Positions 32,802-42,412 of a DNA stretch of 64,000 nt are shown one piece after another (the first letter of the stretch is position 1; every line of letters starts with the position of its first letter). Location of the stretch: contig CAWBJW010000002.1 in NCBI GenBank assembly GCA_963789255.1, forward strand, positions 1,116,001 to 1,180,000, in the 5' to 3' direction. The DNA comes from DATARH01 sp963789255 (GTDB lineage Bacteria; Pseudomonadota; Alphaproteobacteria; ATCC43930; CGMCC-115725). Both the position numbers and the translations under genes were made by a program. The notes below the pieces were generated by a model. That model was not told where the DNA came from. It made no database searches and saw only the letters and a program-made list of their open reading frames with translations.

Positions 32802-35006
32802 GCGCACCGTCCTCTGCTCCAAGCCGCAATCATCGCCTCGCTCCGGCAAGCAGCATACCACCTCTGGCGCCGCCGCGGGACCGCAGAAGGTGTCAGTTGC
32901 CCGAGCCCGAACTCGTCGGGAAGCGGGGCCTCGTCCGCCGGCTCGCGAATCAACTCGACGCTCGGCAGCAGCATGCCCCGGGTCGCTTCGCGCACGCGCG
33001 ACGGGACCACGCGCAGCGTTCGCATTGCGAGCGTAGCGGGGCCGGGAACGGCAATCGCCGCGCGGCCCCAGCGGCGTCGGCGGACGATCAGATCGGCGAT
33101 TCGATCAGCCCCGGCCAGGGCGAGTCGGGGCGCGCGAAACCGTGCGGCAGCGTGGATCGCGATGCTGCTGGGCGCGACGACGGCAACGGACACGCCATCC
33201 GCGCGCAAACGCCGCCGCAGCGCGGCGGCGTCCGCCAGGAACGCCCTCGCGAGGTCCAGGGCGGCACGCGGATCGCCGGTCGCTTCGCGCCCGGCAAGAT
33301 GGCTGACGAGCACGATTTCGCCGCGTCCGCGGCGGCGCATCAGCTCGGCGACGGCAGCCGCCGCATCGATCGCGCCGACCAGTTGCTGCCCGGCGATCTG
33401 TCCGTCGCCAGGCTCGGCCGCGGGGCCGGCGTGGATCACCAGGGCATCCAACGGGGCATCGCGATCGAGCGCCCTTAGATAATCGGAAAGGAACGGCCCG
33501 CCGTTCCGGTCCAGCCGCAGGGTCTCGACCCGGGCGCCGCGGTGCCGGCAATCCTCGGCCGCCTGGTCGAGGATCCGCGCCGCGTCGCCGATCAGGCACA
33601 ATCCGACCCCCGGCGCGGCCGAGGCGCGCGCCAGGGCCACCCCGATTCTGTCCGATACGCCGGCGACAACGACGCTGCGCAAGCGCCCGCGCGGCGCGCG
33701 CGCGACGAGATCGGCCGCGGTGAGCGGCGGCAACGGATAAAGCCCCTGTTCAAACCGTTCGACAAAACCGGCGATCGCACAGGCCTGCGAGGCGCGCTCG
33801 TAATAGCCGCCCTTGACCTGCGTCGTCCCGATTAGCGCACGCAGAAAGGCGCCCAACAGCTCGCGCTCGGGCGGCCGCGGATCGTGCCAGAATGCGTCGA
33901 GCGGCGCTTGACAGGTCAGACCGGCGACATCGAAGACGGCGTTGCCGAGTGCCTTGACTGGAACGCCTTGGTGCAAGGCGGTCACGCCGACCGTGCTGTT
34001 GATCGTGACGATCCCGGCGGCGTTGCGCATCAACTCGAGCGGGGTGCCGCCAGGCAGCGCAAACGCCTGCTGGGCGAGGCCGCATTGCCGCGCCAACCGC
34101 GCAACCAGCCGGCTCCAGCCGATCAGCCCGTTGTCGAGCGGGTGAATGATGAAGACGAGCTTGCGGCGGCTGCCGCTGGCGGCGAAGGAAGCGATGATCT
34201 CGCGTACCGCCTCGCGCCCGTCGTGGTACGGCGAGTGGGCGCGAATCTGGAAGTCGGTCGAAAGCTGTAGCGGCACCAGAAAATACGACCCGGGCGCGGT
34301 TTGCAGCCGGCATTTTTCGGCCGCCGTCGCACGCGCAGCAAACCGCCGCTTCGCGCGCGACCAGAGCCATCCGGCATATTCGGCAAAGGGGTGGCAGATG
34401 CTGTGATAGCGGTAGTGGGGGTAAAGCGGCCGCCCAAAGACGAGCCCAAGATTATAGGCCACGTCAAGCGTCGCGATCAGCCAGAACGGCGTGTGGAACC
34501 GGGGTTGCAAATCCGCCGCGGGCAGCGTTGCGGCAAGCGCGCGGATGGCGGCCGGATCGCGCGGGAAACGCGAATAGGTCGTCATGCCGTCATGTTCTAG
34601 GGTGATCCAGTCGGGCCGCACATAGCCCAGATCGGTAGCGGTTACGGCGATGCCGCGAGCCCGCGCCTCCTCGGCGGCGACAATGTGATAAGGACGGCGG
34701 TCGCCGTGCAGCACGAGATCGGTGATCTGGTGCTGCTCCAGCACGCCGCCGACAAACTCGCGCCAGTCCGCGAAGCGTCCGCGAAAGTGCGTTGCCGGCA
34801 GATGCCAGAACAGCTGGTCGCCGAGATGGAGGTTGATCCGGTGGACGCGGTGGCCGCGCTCGATCAGGGCGCGGCCGAGCCGGTCGAAGAAGCTTGAAAT
34901 CGGGCCCTGCAGGAACAGGAACGAGCGCGGCTTCCCCGCTTCCTGGCTTGGCGCGGCGCCGAGGCAGGCTCGGCTCGCTCGGGGCGTAGGCTTGGCGCTC
35001 GTTCAT
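32786..35006 (-). CDS. KpsS-type capsule biosynthesis protein fused to an SDR domain, frameshifted
   Basis: The N-terminal 400 or so residues are a Capsule_synth (KpsS/LipB-like) domain: FLFLQGPISSFFDRLGRALI, RVHRINLHLGDQLFWHLP, ITDLVLHGDRRPYH, and later NSTVGVTALHQGVPVKALGN and RASQACAIAGFVERFEQGLY. Such proteins add the Kdo linker to capsule lipid anchors. The C-terminal 280 residues resemble a degenerate short-chain dehydrogenase: SVVVAGVSDRIGVALARASA and DALVIHAGPAA. The ATG at 35006 starts in one frame, and one extra base before about 34940 must be skipped to reach the main frame, which has no start codon until GTG 34744. Corrected length is 739 residues. The fusion is unusual. Confidence 0.8.
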
Positions 35007-35021
35007 CCCGCGACCGTCAGG

Positions 35022-36056
35022 CTAGGCGGGATCGAACGCGCAGAGGCTGCCGCGGCTGCGCCAGCGCTGATGGCCGAGCCCCATTCTCTCGAGGAGATCG
35101 ACCGATTTCCAATAGAAAATTGGCTTGCGCAGCCCGAGTTCGGCAACCGACCACGGGTCGGCCCCGGTCCACGGCAGGAACGGGTTGCGCCGGCCCATGG
35201 CCCAGATCTCGACCCGCGTGGTCGGCTGGGCACTCGGGCCGCGGGCATGAAAGCCGAAGGTGTCGGCGACAACGAGGGTGTTGGCCGGGGCCGATATCGC
35301 GCGCGGCGGCGGCAGGCCGAGTTCGCCCAGGATCGTCGGCGAGATCGCACGGACCAGCTTGTGCTGGCCCGGTGAGGGCCGGCGGCTGGCCTCGATGCTC
35401 ATCCGCCGCTCCCATTCGAGCCGCCTTGGCGTCAGGCGATGCGAGCCGGGCACATAAACGAACGGCATCGCATCCGAATCGACATCGGTCAGGAAAAGCC
35501 ATGCCTTGACGGTTGGATGAAAGGTGTCGGTGTGCAGGTCGGTCTGCGGATCGGGCGGACCCCCGATCGCGCGGCTGAGGACGGTCTGGATATAGACCAT
35601 CGGCGCCGCGGCGGAGGAGCCTGCATAGCTGATCAGGTCTCGGTATTGCGGCAGAAGGAGCAGCCGCCGCGCCGCCGGCACGCGGTCGAGCACCGCCGGC
35701 TCGAAGGCGATGTGCCGGGTGATGGTGTCGCCTTCCACCATCTCGCGCGCCGGCGCTCGCAATGCCCGGATCTGGGCGAGGAGACCGGCAAAAACGTCCG
35801 GCGGCAGAAAGTCGCGCTTGACGACAAAGCCGTCGCGATCGAGTTGCCGGCGATCCTCGGCCGGGATCAGCCGCGCCAGACGGCGGCGGCGCGACTCGGC
35901 GAGCCGGCAGGCAGCGGCCACCCGCGCGGTATGCAGCCCACGCTCGTTAAGCCATCGATTGCCGATGACCGGGTTGCGCCCAAAAAACTTCTCCTGGGTA
36001 AAAACCTGGGCGAGCCAGAACGGCATCAGTAACGCTTGACGCGCGAGCGACGGCAT
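35022..36056 (-). CDS. Phytanoyl-CoA dioxygenase (PhyH) family protein, copy 2
   Basis: 344 residues; paralogue of the gene at 31770-32801 over its whole length. The metal triad is H175, D177 (LHTDTFHPTVKAW) and H270 (DTFGFHARG), with R281 for the co-substrate, at the very same residue numbers as in copy 1. N-terminal segment MPSLARQALLMPFWLAQVFT may touch the membrane. First gene of the leftward operon PhyH, KpsS-SDR, PhyH, Tam; the next start lies 15 bases after its stop. Substrate unknown. Confidence 0.86.
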   Translation of the reverse strand: MPSLARQALLMPFWLAQVFTQEKFFGRNPVIGNRWLNERGLHTARVAAACRLAESRRRRLARLIPAEDRRQLDRDGFVVKRDFLPPDVFAGLLAQIRALRAPAREMVEGDTITRHIAFEPAVLDRVPAARRLLLLPQYRDLISYAGSSAAAPMVYIQTVLSRAIGGPPDPQTDLHTDTFHPTVKAWLFLTDVDSDAMPFVYVPGSHRLTPRRLEWERRMSIEASRRPSPGQHKLVRAISPTILGELGLPPPRAISAPANTLVVADTFGFHARGPSAQPTTRVEIWAMGRRNPFLPWTGADPWSVAELGLRKPIFYWKSVDLLERMGLGHQRWRSRGSLCAFDPA

Positions 36057-36319
36057 TGCGCTTTCAGACCCCCCAACCCCGACCGTCTTGCCAGTGGCGC
36101 GCCACCCCGGCGTCGCGCCTTACCGCCAAAGCTGACTCTCGTCAGCCTTCGCTCCCTCGTCGGACGAGACGGCTCCAATTTCGTGCAAAATAGGGGCCAC
36201 GTTGACGCCCATCCTGCCGGGCGAATCTCGGCCCGATTGCCCGCGTTGTCCATGATTTTCTTCCTCAGCCCGCGCTTGTCGCGATCACCAATTATTGCCG
36301 AAGGTTGCGCTGCCGCCGG

Positions 36320-37507
36320 TCAGATCGCCCGGGCTGCGCGCAGGAGGGCGATCTCGGCGGCCGCATAGCCGAGCTCGCCGAGCACCGCGTCGGTGTCGGC
36401 GCCGATCTGCGGCGGCGCGGTTTCGATGCTCGGGCCGCCCTCGGCGAATTTGAACGCGGCGAGCGGCACAGCGAACGGACCGTCGATGCCCGGCGCCGAC
36501 GCATGGTGGTGGAACACGCCGCGGGTCTTGAAATGCGGATCGGCGACCGCCTCGGCCATCGTGCGCACCCGGGCCGCCGGGACGTGGCGTGCCTGAAACC
36601 ACACCTCCCACTCGTCGGCGGTCCGCGATTTGATGATGTCCGCCAGCAGTGCGGCTTCGCGCTCGCGGTCTTTCTCGCGCGCCTCGTTGTCGTCCTTGGC
36701 CATGTCGGGGCGTTCCAGCGCCTGCCACAGCCGGCGCTGCTGATTGAGGTTGCTGGCGCCGATCATCACCAGCCCGTCCTTCGCCTCGTAGCAGCTGTTG
36801 GTGGCGAAGGGCTGCTTGTTGCCGTGCGGCCGCGGCTCAGCGCCATTGCGCAGGTAGCCGGTCAGGTGGGAGGCCATCAGCATCATCGCGACGCCGACCA
36901 TCGAGAGGTCGATATATTGGCCCTTGCCGGTGCGCTCGCGCTGGAACAGCGCGCTGGCCAAGGCGAAGGCGGCCATCGTGCCGGTCGCGTAATCGACCGC
37001 CGGCGCGCCGAATTTGATCGGATTGACCTCTTCGGTGCCGGTCATCGCCATCAGCCCCGAGGTCGCCTGGATCACATGATCGTAGGCGGTCTGCTCGCGC
37101 CGCGGGCCATCCTGGCCGAACGCCGAGATCGAGCAGTAGACGAGACGCGGGTTGATCGCCTGCATCGCCGCGCAGCCGAGCCCGAGCGCCTCGAACGCCC
37201 CCGGCCGAAAGTTTTCGACGAGCACATCGGCGCGCGCGACGAGGCGCTGCAGGATCTCGCGTCCGCGCTCCTCTTTCAGGTCGAGGGTGATCGAGCGCTT
37301 GTTGGATCCCTGGGTCAGGAACGAGGTGCCCATCTGGGCGCGGTTGAGCGCGCGGTCGGTGCCGCTGCCGCGGCTCTGGTCGGGGTCGTCCGGGTGCTCG
37401 ACCTTGATCACCTCGGCGCCGAGCACCGCCAGCTGATAGGAGGCGAACGGGCCGGCCAGCACATGGGTGATGTCGATGATGCGAATCCCCTCGAAGGGTC
37501 GGGTCAT
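36320..37507 (-). CDS. CaiB/BaiF family (class III) CoA-transferase
   Basis: 395 residues. It transfers CoA between carboxylic acids through an aspartyl-CoA intermediate; the catalytic D172 sits in APAVDYATGTMAAFAL. Other family marks are the start FEGIRIIDITHVLAGPFASY, GAEVIKVEHPDD, SITLDLKEERG, and NPRLVYCSISAFGQDGP. Both domains of the interlocked fold are present. The donor and acceptor acids cannot be told. Start at the ATG at 37507; upstream in-frame codons are Arg/Pro-rich noise. No operon partner. Confidence 0.9.
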   Translation of the reverse strand: MTRPFEGIRIIDITHVLAGPFASYQLAVLGAEVIKVEHPDDPDQSRGSGTDRALNRAQMGTSFLTQGSNKRSITLDLKEERGREILQRLVARADVLVENFRPGAFEALGLGCAAMQAINPRLVYCSISAFGQDGPRREQTAYDHVIQATSGLMAMTGTEEVNPIKFGAPAVDYATGTMAAFALASALFQRERTGKGQYIDLSMVGVAMMLMASHLTGYLRNGAEPRPHGNKQPFATNSCYEAKDGLVMIGASNLNQQRRLWQALERPDMAKDDNEAREKDREREAALLADIIKSRTADEWEVWFQARHVPAARVRTMAEAVADPHFKTRGVFHHHASAPGIDGPFAVPLAAFKFAEGGPSIETAPPQIGADTDAVLGELGYAAAEIALLRAARAI

Positions 37508-37670
37508 GGCGGGCTCTCTCCGGGCTGACAAGGCTTGAACCGGGCGTCGGGCCGCCGGCGGCGGCCGGTCGCATCGTGTCACCGCGGCGCCATCCCTGCC
37601 AAGGCGCTTGCCGCCGCATCGCGATCGGGCATTATGAAACCGTCAATTGTGCCGGCAAGGCTTCTGGGGG

Positions 37671-38591
37671 ATGGGTGGCAGCAGCAGACGGGGGGTGATG
37701 CTAACGCGCGCCGCAGCGCTGGCCGCCGTCGCGCTCGCCTGCGCCACCGGCTCGGGGGTTGCCGGCGACGGGGCGCAGGGAAGGGCCGCGAACGTGGCCT
37801 CGCTGCCCGGCTTGGCGTCGGGCGAGAGGGTCGAGGTCGAGACCGTAACCTTTGCCAATCGACGGCTGGCGCCGGTGCGGCTGGTGCGCGGCCCACCCGA
37901 GCCGCCGGCGTTGACACTCCGATGGGCACGCCGGCGCCGACCGCCTGCTTCCCGGCCGGCGGGCATGCCCCAGGCGCCCTCAACCCCCCCGATAAGCGAG
38001 CAGGTCGTCAGCTTCGGTGATGGCACGACGGATCGGGTCACAGTTGTCCGCGGCGCGACCGTCGTCCCGGCGAGCCTCGTGCGGCGGCTGGATCCGGCGG
38101 CGCAGACCCGCATCGAGAGGGTGAGCTTTGCCGACCCGCTTCTGCCGGCGGTCACGGTCATGCGCGGCCCCGGCGCGCGCGACTGGTTTGCCGTCGACCT
38201 GTTCGGGCCGGCGAATGGCGGCGAACTCGACCGCATCGCCTTCGCCGTCGATGGCGTCGAATCGCGGCATGGCGCCGATCTGCGCATGTGGCGGCCGGAG
38301 CCTGACGGGCCGCAGGGTCCGATGCAGGTCAGCGCGGCCGCCGCATTCGATGTCGGCGGCGGCGACCGGTTCGACCTGCGCCAGAACCGGCTGCTCGGCC
38401 GCGCCTACCTGGCGCAGATGTTCCAGCGCTACGGCAATTGGCCGGATGCGGTGGCGGCCTACAACTGGGGTCCCGGCGCCATGGACCAATGGATCGCCGG
38501 CGGACGCAATGCCGCCGCGCTGCCGCTCGGGGTTGCCTGGTATGTCGATCGCGTGCTGTACGACGCCCTGATCGCCATCGCCGGCCGCTGA
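37671..38591 (+). CDS. Exported lytic transglycosylase-like protein with three internal repeats
   Basis: 306 residues. A leader (MGGSSRRGVMLTRAAALAAV onward) directs export. The C-terminal 120 residues show the SLT lysozyme-like pattern: catalytic E197 in VESRHGAD, GPMQVS at 217-222, and AYNWGPGAMDQW at 263-274. It probably cleaves the MurNAc-GlcNAc bond of peptidoglycan. Before it lie three related units: VETVTFANRRLAPVRLVRG (56-74), EQVVSFGDGTTDRVTVVRG (110-128) and IERVSFADPLLPAVTVMRG (148-166), an unusual arrangement. An ATG at 37698 is an alternative start. Confidence 0.78.
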   Translation: MGGSSRRGVMLTRAAALAAVALACATGSGVAGDGAQGRAANVASLPGLASGERVEVETVTFANRRLAPVRLVRGPPEPPALTLRWARRRRPPASRPAGMPQAPSTPPISEQVVSFGDGTTDRVTVVRGATVVPASLVRRLDPAAQTRIERVSFADPLLPAVTVMRGPGARDWFAVDLFGPANGGELDRIAFAVDGVESRHGADLRMWRPEPDGPQGPMQVSAAAAFDVGGGDRFDLRQNRLLGRAYLAQMFQRYGNWPDAVAAYNWGPGAMDQWIAGGRNAAALPLGVAWYVDRVLYDALIAIAGR

Positions 38592-38646
38592 GCCGCACCC
38601 CGCCATATCGCCGGGAGGTTAGCGGCGCCCAAATTGCGCCGGCCGG

Positions 38647-39015
38647 TCACCCGCGAAACACCGCGAGCCAGACGGTCGGCGTTGCCGGGTCGGTCCACTC
38701 GACCCGGTGACGCCGGTGTGCGGCGATGTGGACCCAGTCGCCGGGGCCCAGCACGCGCTCTTGCGCCTCGTCGGCAAAGCGCAGCCGCGCCGCGCCGGCG
38801 AGCAGCAGCACCCATTCGGCTTGGCCCTGGTCGTACCAGAACCCGGGCGGGCTCGCCTGCCCCTGCGAGACGATGCGTTCGATGCGCACCCCCGGCGCAG
38901 CGAGCAGCGTGTCGGCGACCTCGCCGGCGCGCGCGTCGGGCAGATCGCGCAGCAGGTTCCCAGGGCGTTTCAGGGCGCCGCCGCCGCCAGCACGCCCTCG
39001 ACCGCGCGCCGCCAT
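38647..39015 (-). CDS. Cupin-domain protein
   Basis: Up to 122 residues with a single small cupin barrel: IERIVSQGQASPPGFWYDQG, AEWVLLLAGAARLRF, and the second motif LGPGDWVHIAAHRRHRVEW, whose histidines would hold a metal. Conserved similarity starts around KRPGNLLRDLP, so the real start may be the CTG at 38973, which overlaps the glpK stop as CTGA. The ATG at 39015 would overlap glpK by 46 bases. The function is unknown. Coupling to glycerol kinase is positional only. Confidence 0.75.
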   Translation of the reverse strand: MAARGRGRAGGGGALKRPGNLLRDLPDARAGEVADTLLAAPGVRIERIVSQGQASPPGFWYDQGQAEWVLLLAGAARLRFADEAQERVLGPGDWVHIAAHRRHRVEWTDPATPTVWLAVFRG

Positions 39016-40463
39016 CCGGCATAGCGGTCCTCGCGCTCCGCCGCTGGCATCGCCGGGGCGAAGTCTCGCGCCGCCGACCAGCGCGCCATCATCGCCTGCG
39101 GCCCGGGACAGAGCCCGCGGGCGAGGCCGGCGACATAGGCCGCACCCCAGGCCGTCGTCTCCAGCGCGGCAGGCCGCTCGACCCGGGCCGGCACGATGTC
39201 GGCCAGAAACTGCATGGTCCAGTCGCTCGCCGCCATGCCGCCGTCGACGCGCATTCTGTCGATCGCGAGCCCCGAATCGTTCGCCATCGCTTCAACCAGG
39301 TCGTGCGTCTGGTAGCCGACCGCTTCGAGCGTCGCGCGCGCGATCTCCGGCAGGCCGCATTCCGCGGTCAGGCCGCACAGGGCCCCGCGCGCGCCGGGCG
39401 ACCAGTAGGGCGCGCCGAGCCCGGCGAAGGCCGGGACGAAATAGACGCGCTGGCGCGGGTCGGCCTGTTCGGCGAGGCGCTGCGTCTCGGCCGCCGCCGC
39501 GACGGCGTGCAGCCGGTCGCGCAGCCATTGCACCGCGGCGCCGGCAATGAAGATGCTGCCTTCGAGCGCATAGGCGGTCTCGCCGCCGAACCGGTAGGCC
39601 AGCGTCGTCAGCAGAAGGTGGCGCGAGACGGCCGGTTCGGCTCCGGTGTGGAGGAGCGCGAAGGCGCCGGTGCCAAAGGTCGATTTGACCATGCCAGGGC
39701 GGAAACAGGCCTGGCCAATCGCCGCCGCCTGCTGGTCGCCGGCGATCCCGGCGATCGGGATGGCGTCGCCGAACAAGCCGCCATCGGTGCTGCCGAAATC
39801 GCCGGCATTGTCGCGCGGCTCGGGCAGTATCGCGCGGGGGATGCCGAACGCTGCGAGCAGGTCCGCGTCCCAGGCGAGGCGCCTCAAATCGAAGAGCATC
39901 GTGCGCGAGGCGTTGGTGACGTCGCTCGCATGCAGCCGGCCGCCGGTCAGCCGCCACAACAGGAAACTGTCGATCGTGCCAAAGAGGATCTCGCCGGCGC
40001 GGGCGCGCTCGCCGAGCCCGGGCAGCGCGTCGAGCAGCCAGCGGATCTTCGAGGCGGAGAAATACGGGTCGATGACGAGGCCGGTCCGCAGGGCGACCGT
40101 GTCGGCCAGCCCGGCCGCCCGCCAGCCTTCGCAGATTTCGGCGGTGCGCCGGTCCTGCCAGACGATCGCGTTGTGCACCGGCCGGCCGGTGGTGCGCTCC
40201 CACAGCACGGTGGTTTCGCGCTGGTTGGTGATGCCGATCGCCGCAATCGGCCGGCCTTTGGCGGCCGCGATCGCCTCGCGCGAGGTCGCCACGACCGCCC
40301 GCCAGATCTCCTCCGGATCGTGCTCGACCCAGCCCGGCCGCGGATAGATCTGACGCAGCGCGACGCGCGCCGTATGGCATACCGCGCCATTCGCGTCGAA
40401 CAGGATCGCGCGGGTGCTGGTCGTCCCCTGATCGATCGCCAGCAGGTAATCGGCCCCGCTCAT
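38970..40463 (-). CDS. glpK: Glycerol kinase
   Basis: 497 residues, typical length. It phosphorylates glycerol with ATP for entry into lipid or central metabolism. FGGY-family marks: YLLAIDQGTTSTRAILFD at the N-terminal ATPase fold, NQRETTVLWER, IVWQDRRTAEIC, STFGTGAFALLHTG, and the C-terminal RVDGGMAASDWTMQFLAD. The ATG at 40463 follows gaggagtagg; the open frame continues upstream into low-complexity sequence and is not coding there. The glycerol uptake and dehydrogenase genes are not nearby. Its stop overlaps the start of the cupin gene. Confidence 0.95.
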   Translation of the reverse strand: MSGADYLLAIDQGTTSTRAILFDANGAVCHTARVALRQIYPRPGWVEHDPEEIWRAVVATSREAIAAAKGRPIAAIGITNQRETTVLWERTTGRPVHNAIVWQDRRTAEICEGWRAAGLADTVALRTGLVIDPYFSASKIRWLLDALPGLGERARAGEILFGTIDSFLLWRLTGGRLHASDVTNASRTMLFDLRRLAWDADLLAAFGIPRAILPEPRDNAGDFGSTDGGLFGDAIPIAGIAGDQQAAAIGQACFRPGMVKSTFGTGAFALLHTGAEPAVSRHLLLTTLAYRFGGETAYALEGSIFIAGAAVQWLRDRLHAVAAAAETQRLAEQADPRQRVYFVPAFAGLGAPYWSPGARGALCGLTAECGLPEIARATLEAVGYQTHDLVEAMANDSGLAIDRMRVDGGMAASDWTMQFLADIVPARVERPAALETTAWGAAYVAGLARGLCPGPQAMMARWSAARDFAPAMPAAEREDRYAGWRRAVEGVLAAAAP

Positions 40464-40683
40464 CCTACTCCTCGTGCTCCGAGCGGCAGATCGCCACCAT
40501 ACAGCACGGAACGCGCCGCGCGAGCACGGCAAACGCCAAGGCCGGGCCGGCCGGCGCGGCCTCGCCGAACGCGAATCGGTCCTGGTGTCGCAAACGCGAT
40601 CCGTTATGATGCCGACCGGCCCTAGCCCCGTGTTGTTCTGGTCGCGGGCGCGCCGCCGTGAGACACCGTAACTCCGATCCGAT

Positions 40684-42412
40684 GTGATCTCGAACCAGCC
40701 GCCAGCCGCGCCGCCGAGCCGGTCGAGCGAGACGCGAACCCCGCTCAACGCGGTGTTTCGGCGCATGTCCGGCACGCCGCCGCCGGTCGCGCCCGGCGTA
40801 ACGCCACGGCAGCACGCACGGCCCGCAGCGCCGCCGGCCGAGGTCGCACAACAAACCCCCATCGTGCCGCCTGCGCCCACCCCCGTCCTGGCGGTCGCTG
40901 CCGAGACCAAGCCCGGCACGCCGGCCACGGTGGGCGCGGAGCCCGGCCCGGCACCGCTGCGCGCCTCGCTCGCGGCCGCCGTCCTGGCGCGGATCGGCGC
41001 CGCGATTGCGGCGCATCCGGCGGGCGAACCGGGACCACGGGCGACCGCACCGCCGCCCGGCGCTGCCGAAGCGCCGGAACCGGCCGCTCCGGGCGCGGCG
41101 CAGCGGCAGCCCGAGGAGCGCGCGCCGCCGCCGGCCGAGGTGCCGCAACCGGCCGCCCCGGCTGAAAGCGCGAAACCGGCGTCGGCCGACGCACCGGAAA
41201 GCACGCCCACCCCGCCCATGCCGGCACCGGAGCAGGCGCGGACGCCGCCGCCCACGCGCGCCCTGCCCGAGTTGCCGCCGGCATGGTCGGTCCCGGCGTG
41301 GCTGGTCGCGCCGGTGCTGACGCTCGCGATCCCCGACTCGCCTTTCGGCCGGGGCAGTCATGCCGCCGAGGCGCCAGGCCCGAACCCGGCAACCGTACGC
41401 TTCGAGGCCGAACCGGCGACCTTCGGCTTCGCCGAGCCGGAGGGCACAGCGACCGCCGCACCCGGGCCGCCCGTTGCGGTCCCGGCAGCGCGGATCGAGG
41501 CGGCGGCAGACGATATTGCCGAGACCGCGCCGGAACCGTCACCGGAACTCGCCGCCACGCCGGAACCCGCCGCAGGAGAAGCCTATCTGGCGGAAACCCT
41601 GGCCGAGGCGTTGCGGCGCGGCGTCGCGGACGGGGCACCGCCGGCGCCGGAGCCGGGCGTCGCAACCGCGGCCTTGCGGCCCTTGCCGCGTAGCGCCGGC
41701 GAGATCCGCCCCTGGGCGCAGCAGCCTGCGTGCCGAACGCCCGCTGGGCGCGCCGCAGGCCGCCCCCAAGACCGAAGTCGTGCCCGCGTCGGGTCCCGAG
41801 ACCGATCTCCCCGCCGCCGATCTGCCGCCGCTGCTGGTGGAGCCGCAGGTCAATCCCACGGCAGAACAGGGTGGAACGAGCGATACGGCGGTGACGAGCC
41901 GCCCCGAAGACCAGCCGGCGATGCGCAACCGCCGGCTCTACCGCCGGGTCTCGCTCGAGATCGCACTCGATGCCGGGCTTGAGATCGACGGCGCGACGGC
42001 GCAGCTGGTCGACCTCTCGATGGGCGGCTTTGCGGCGGCGAACGCCCCTCCGCTCGTCCGGGACACGATCGTGCCGGTGACGGTGCGCCTGGCGATCGAC
42101 GGGGTCGACATCAGCACGCGGATGCGCGCGCGCGTGATCTATTTCGATGATCTTCATGCCAACGCGCTGCGCAGCGGCGGCCGCTTCGTCGATCTGACCG
42201 CCAGCCAGACCGCCTTGTTGCGCTATATCGTGACCTGGCGCGGCCAGTCGGTCGGCGCGCTCGGCACGACGACGCTGCTCGATGCGATCACCCGCTGGCC
42301 GGAGCGCAGCCATCCTGCCGATCTGCGCCTGCCCGAGCCGCTGGCGCAGAAGACGCCGTGGTGGTCGCGCGTTTTCGGCTGGTTGCGCCCGCGGGGCGCT
42401 GCGGGTCAGTAA
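40684..42412 (+). CDS. Pro/Ala-rich protein with C-terminal PilZ domain, frameshifted
   Basis: About 575 residues after removing one base between 41710 and 41745. The first 420 residues are Pro/Ala/Glu-rich and probably disordered. The C-terminal part is a PilZ domain: RRLYRRVSLEIALDAGLEID supplies the RxxxR motif and LVDLSMGGFAAAN the D-x-S-x-x-G motif, together the binding site for cyclic di-GMP. It is therefore a likely c-di-GMP sensor, and the long tail may reach a partner. The start is a GTG at 40684. The 1729-base span leaves remainder 1. It overlaps the convergent formaldehyde dehydrogenase gene by 7 bases. Confidence 0.8.
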
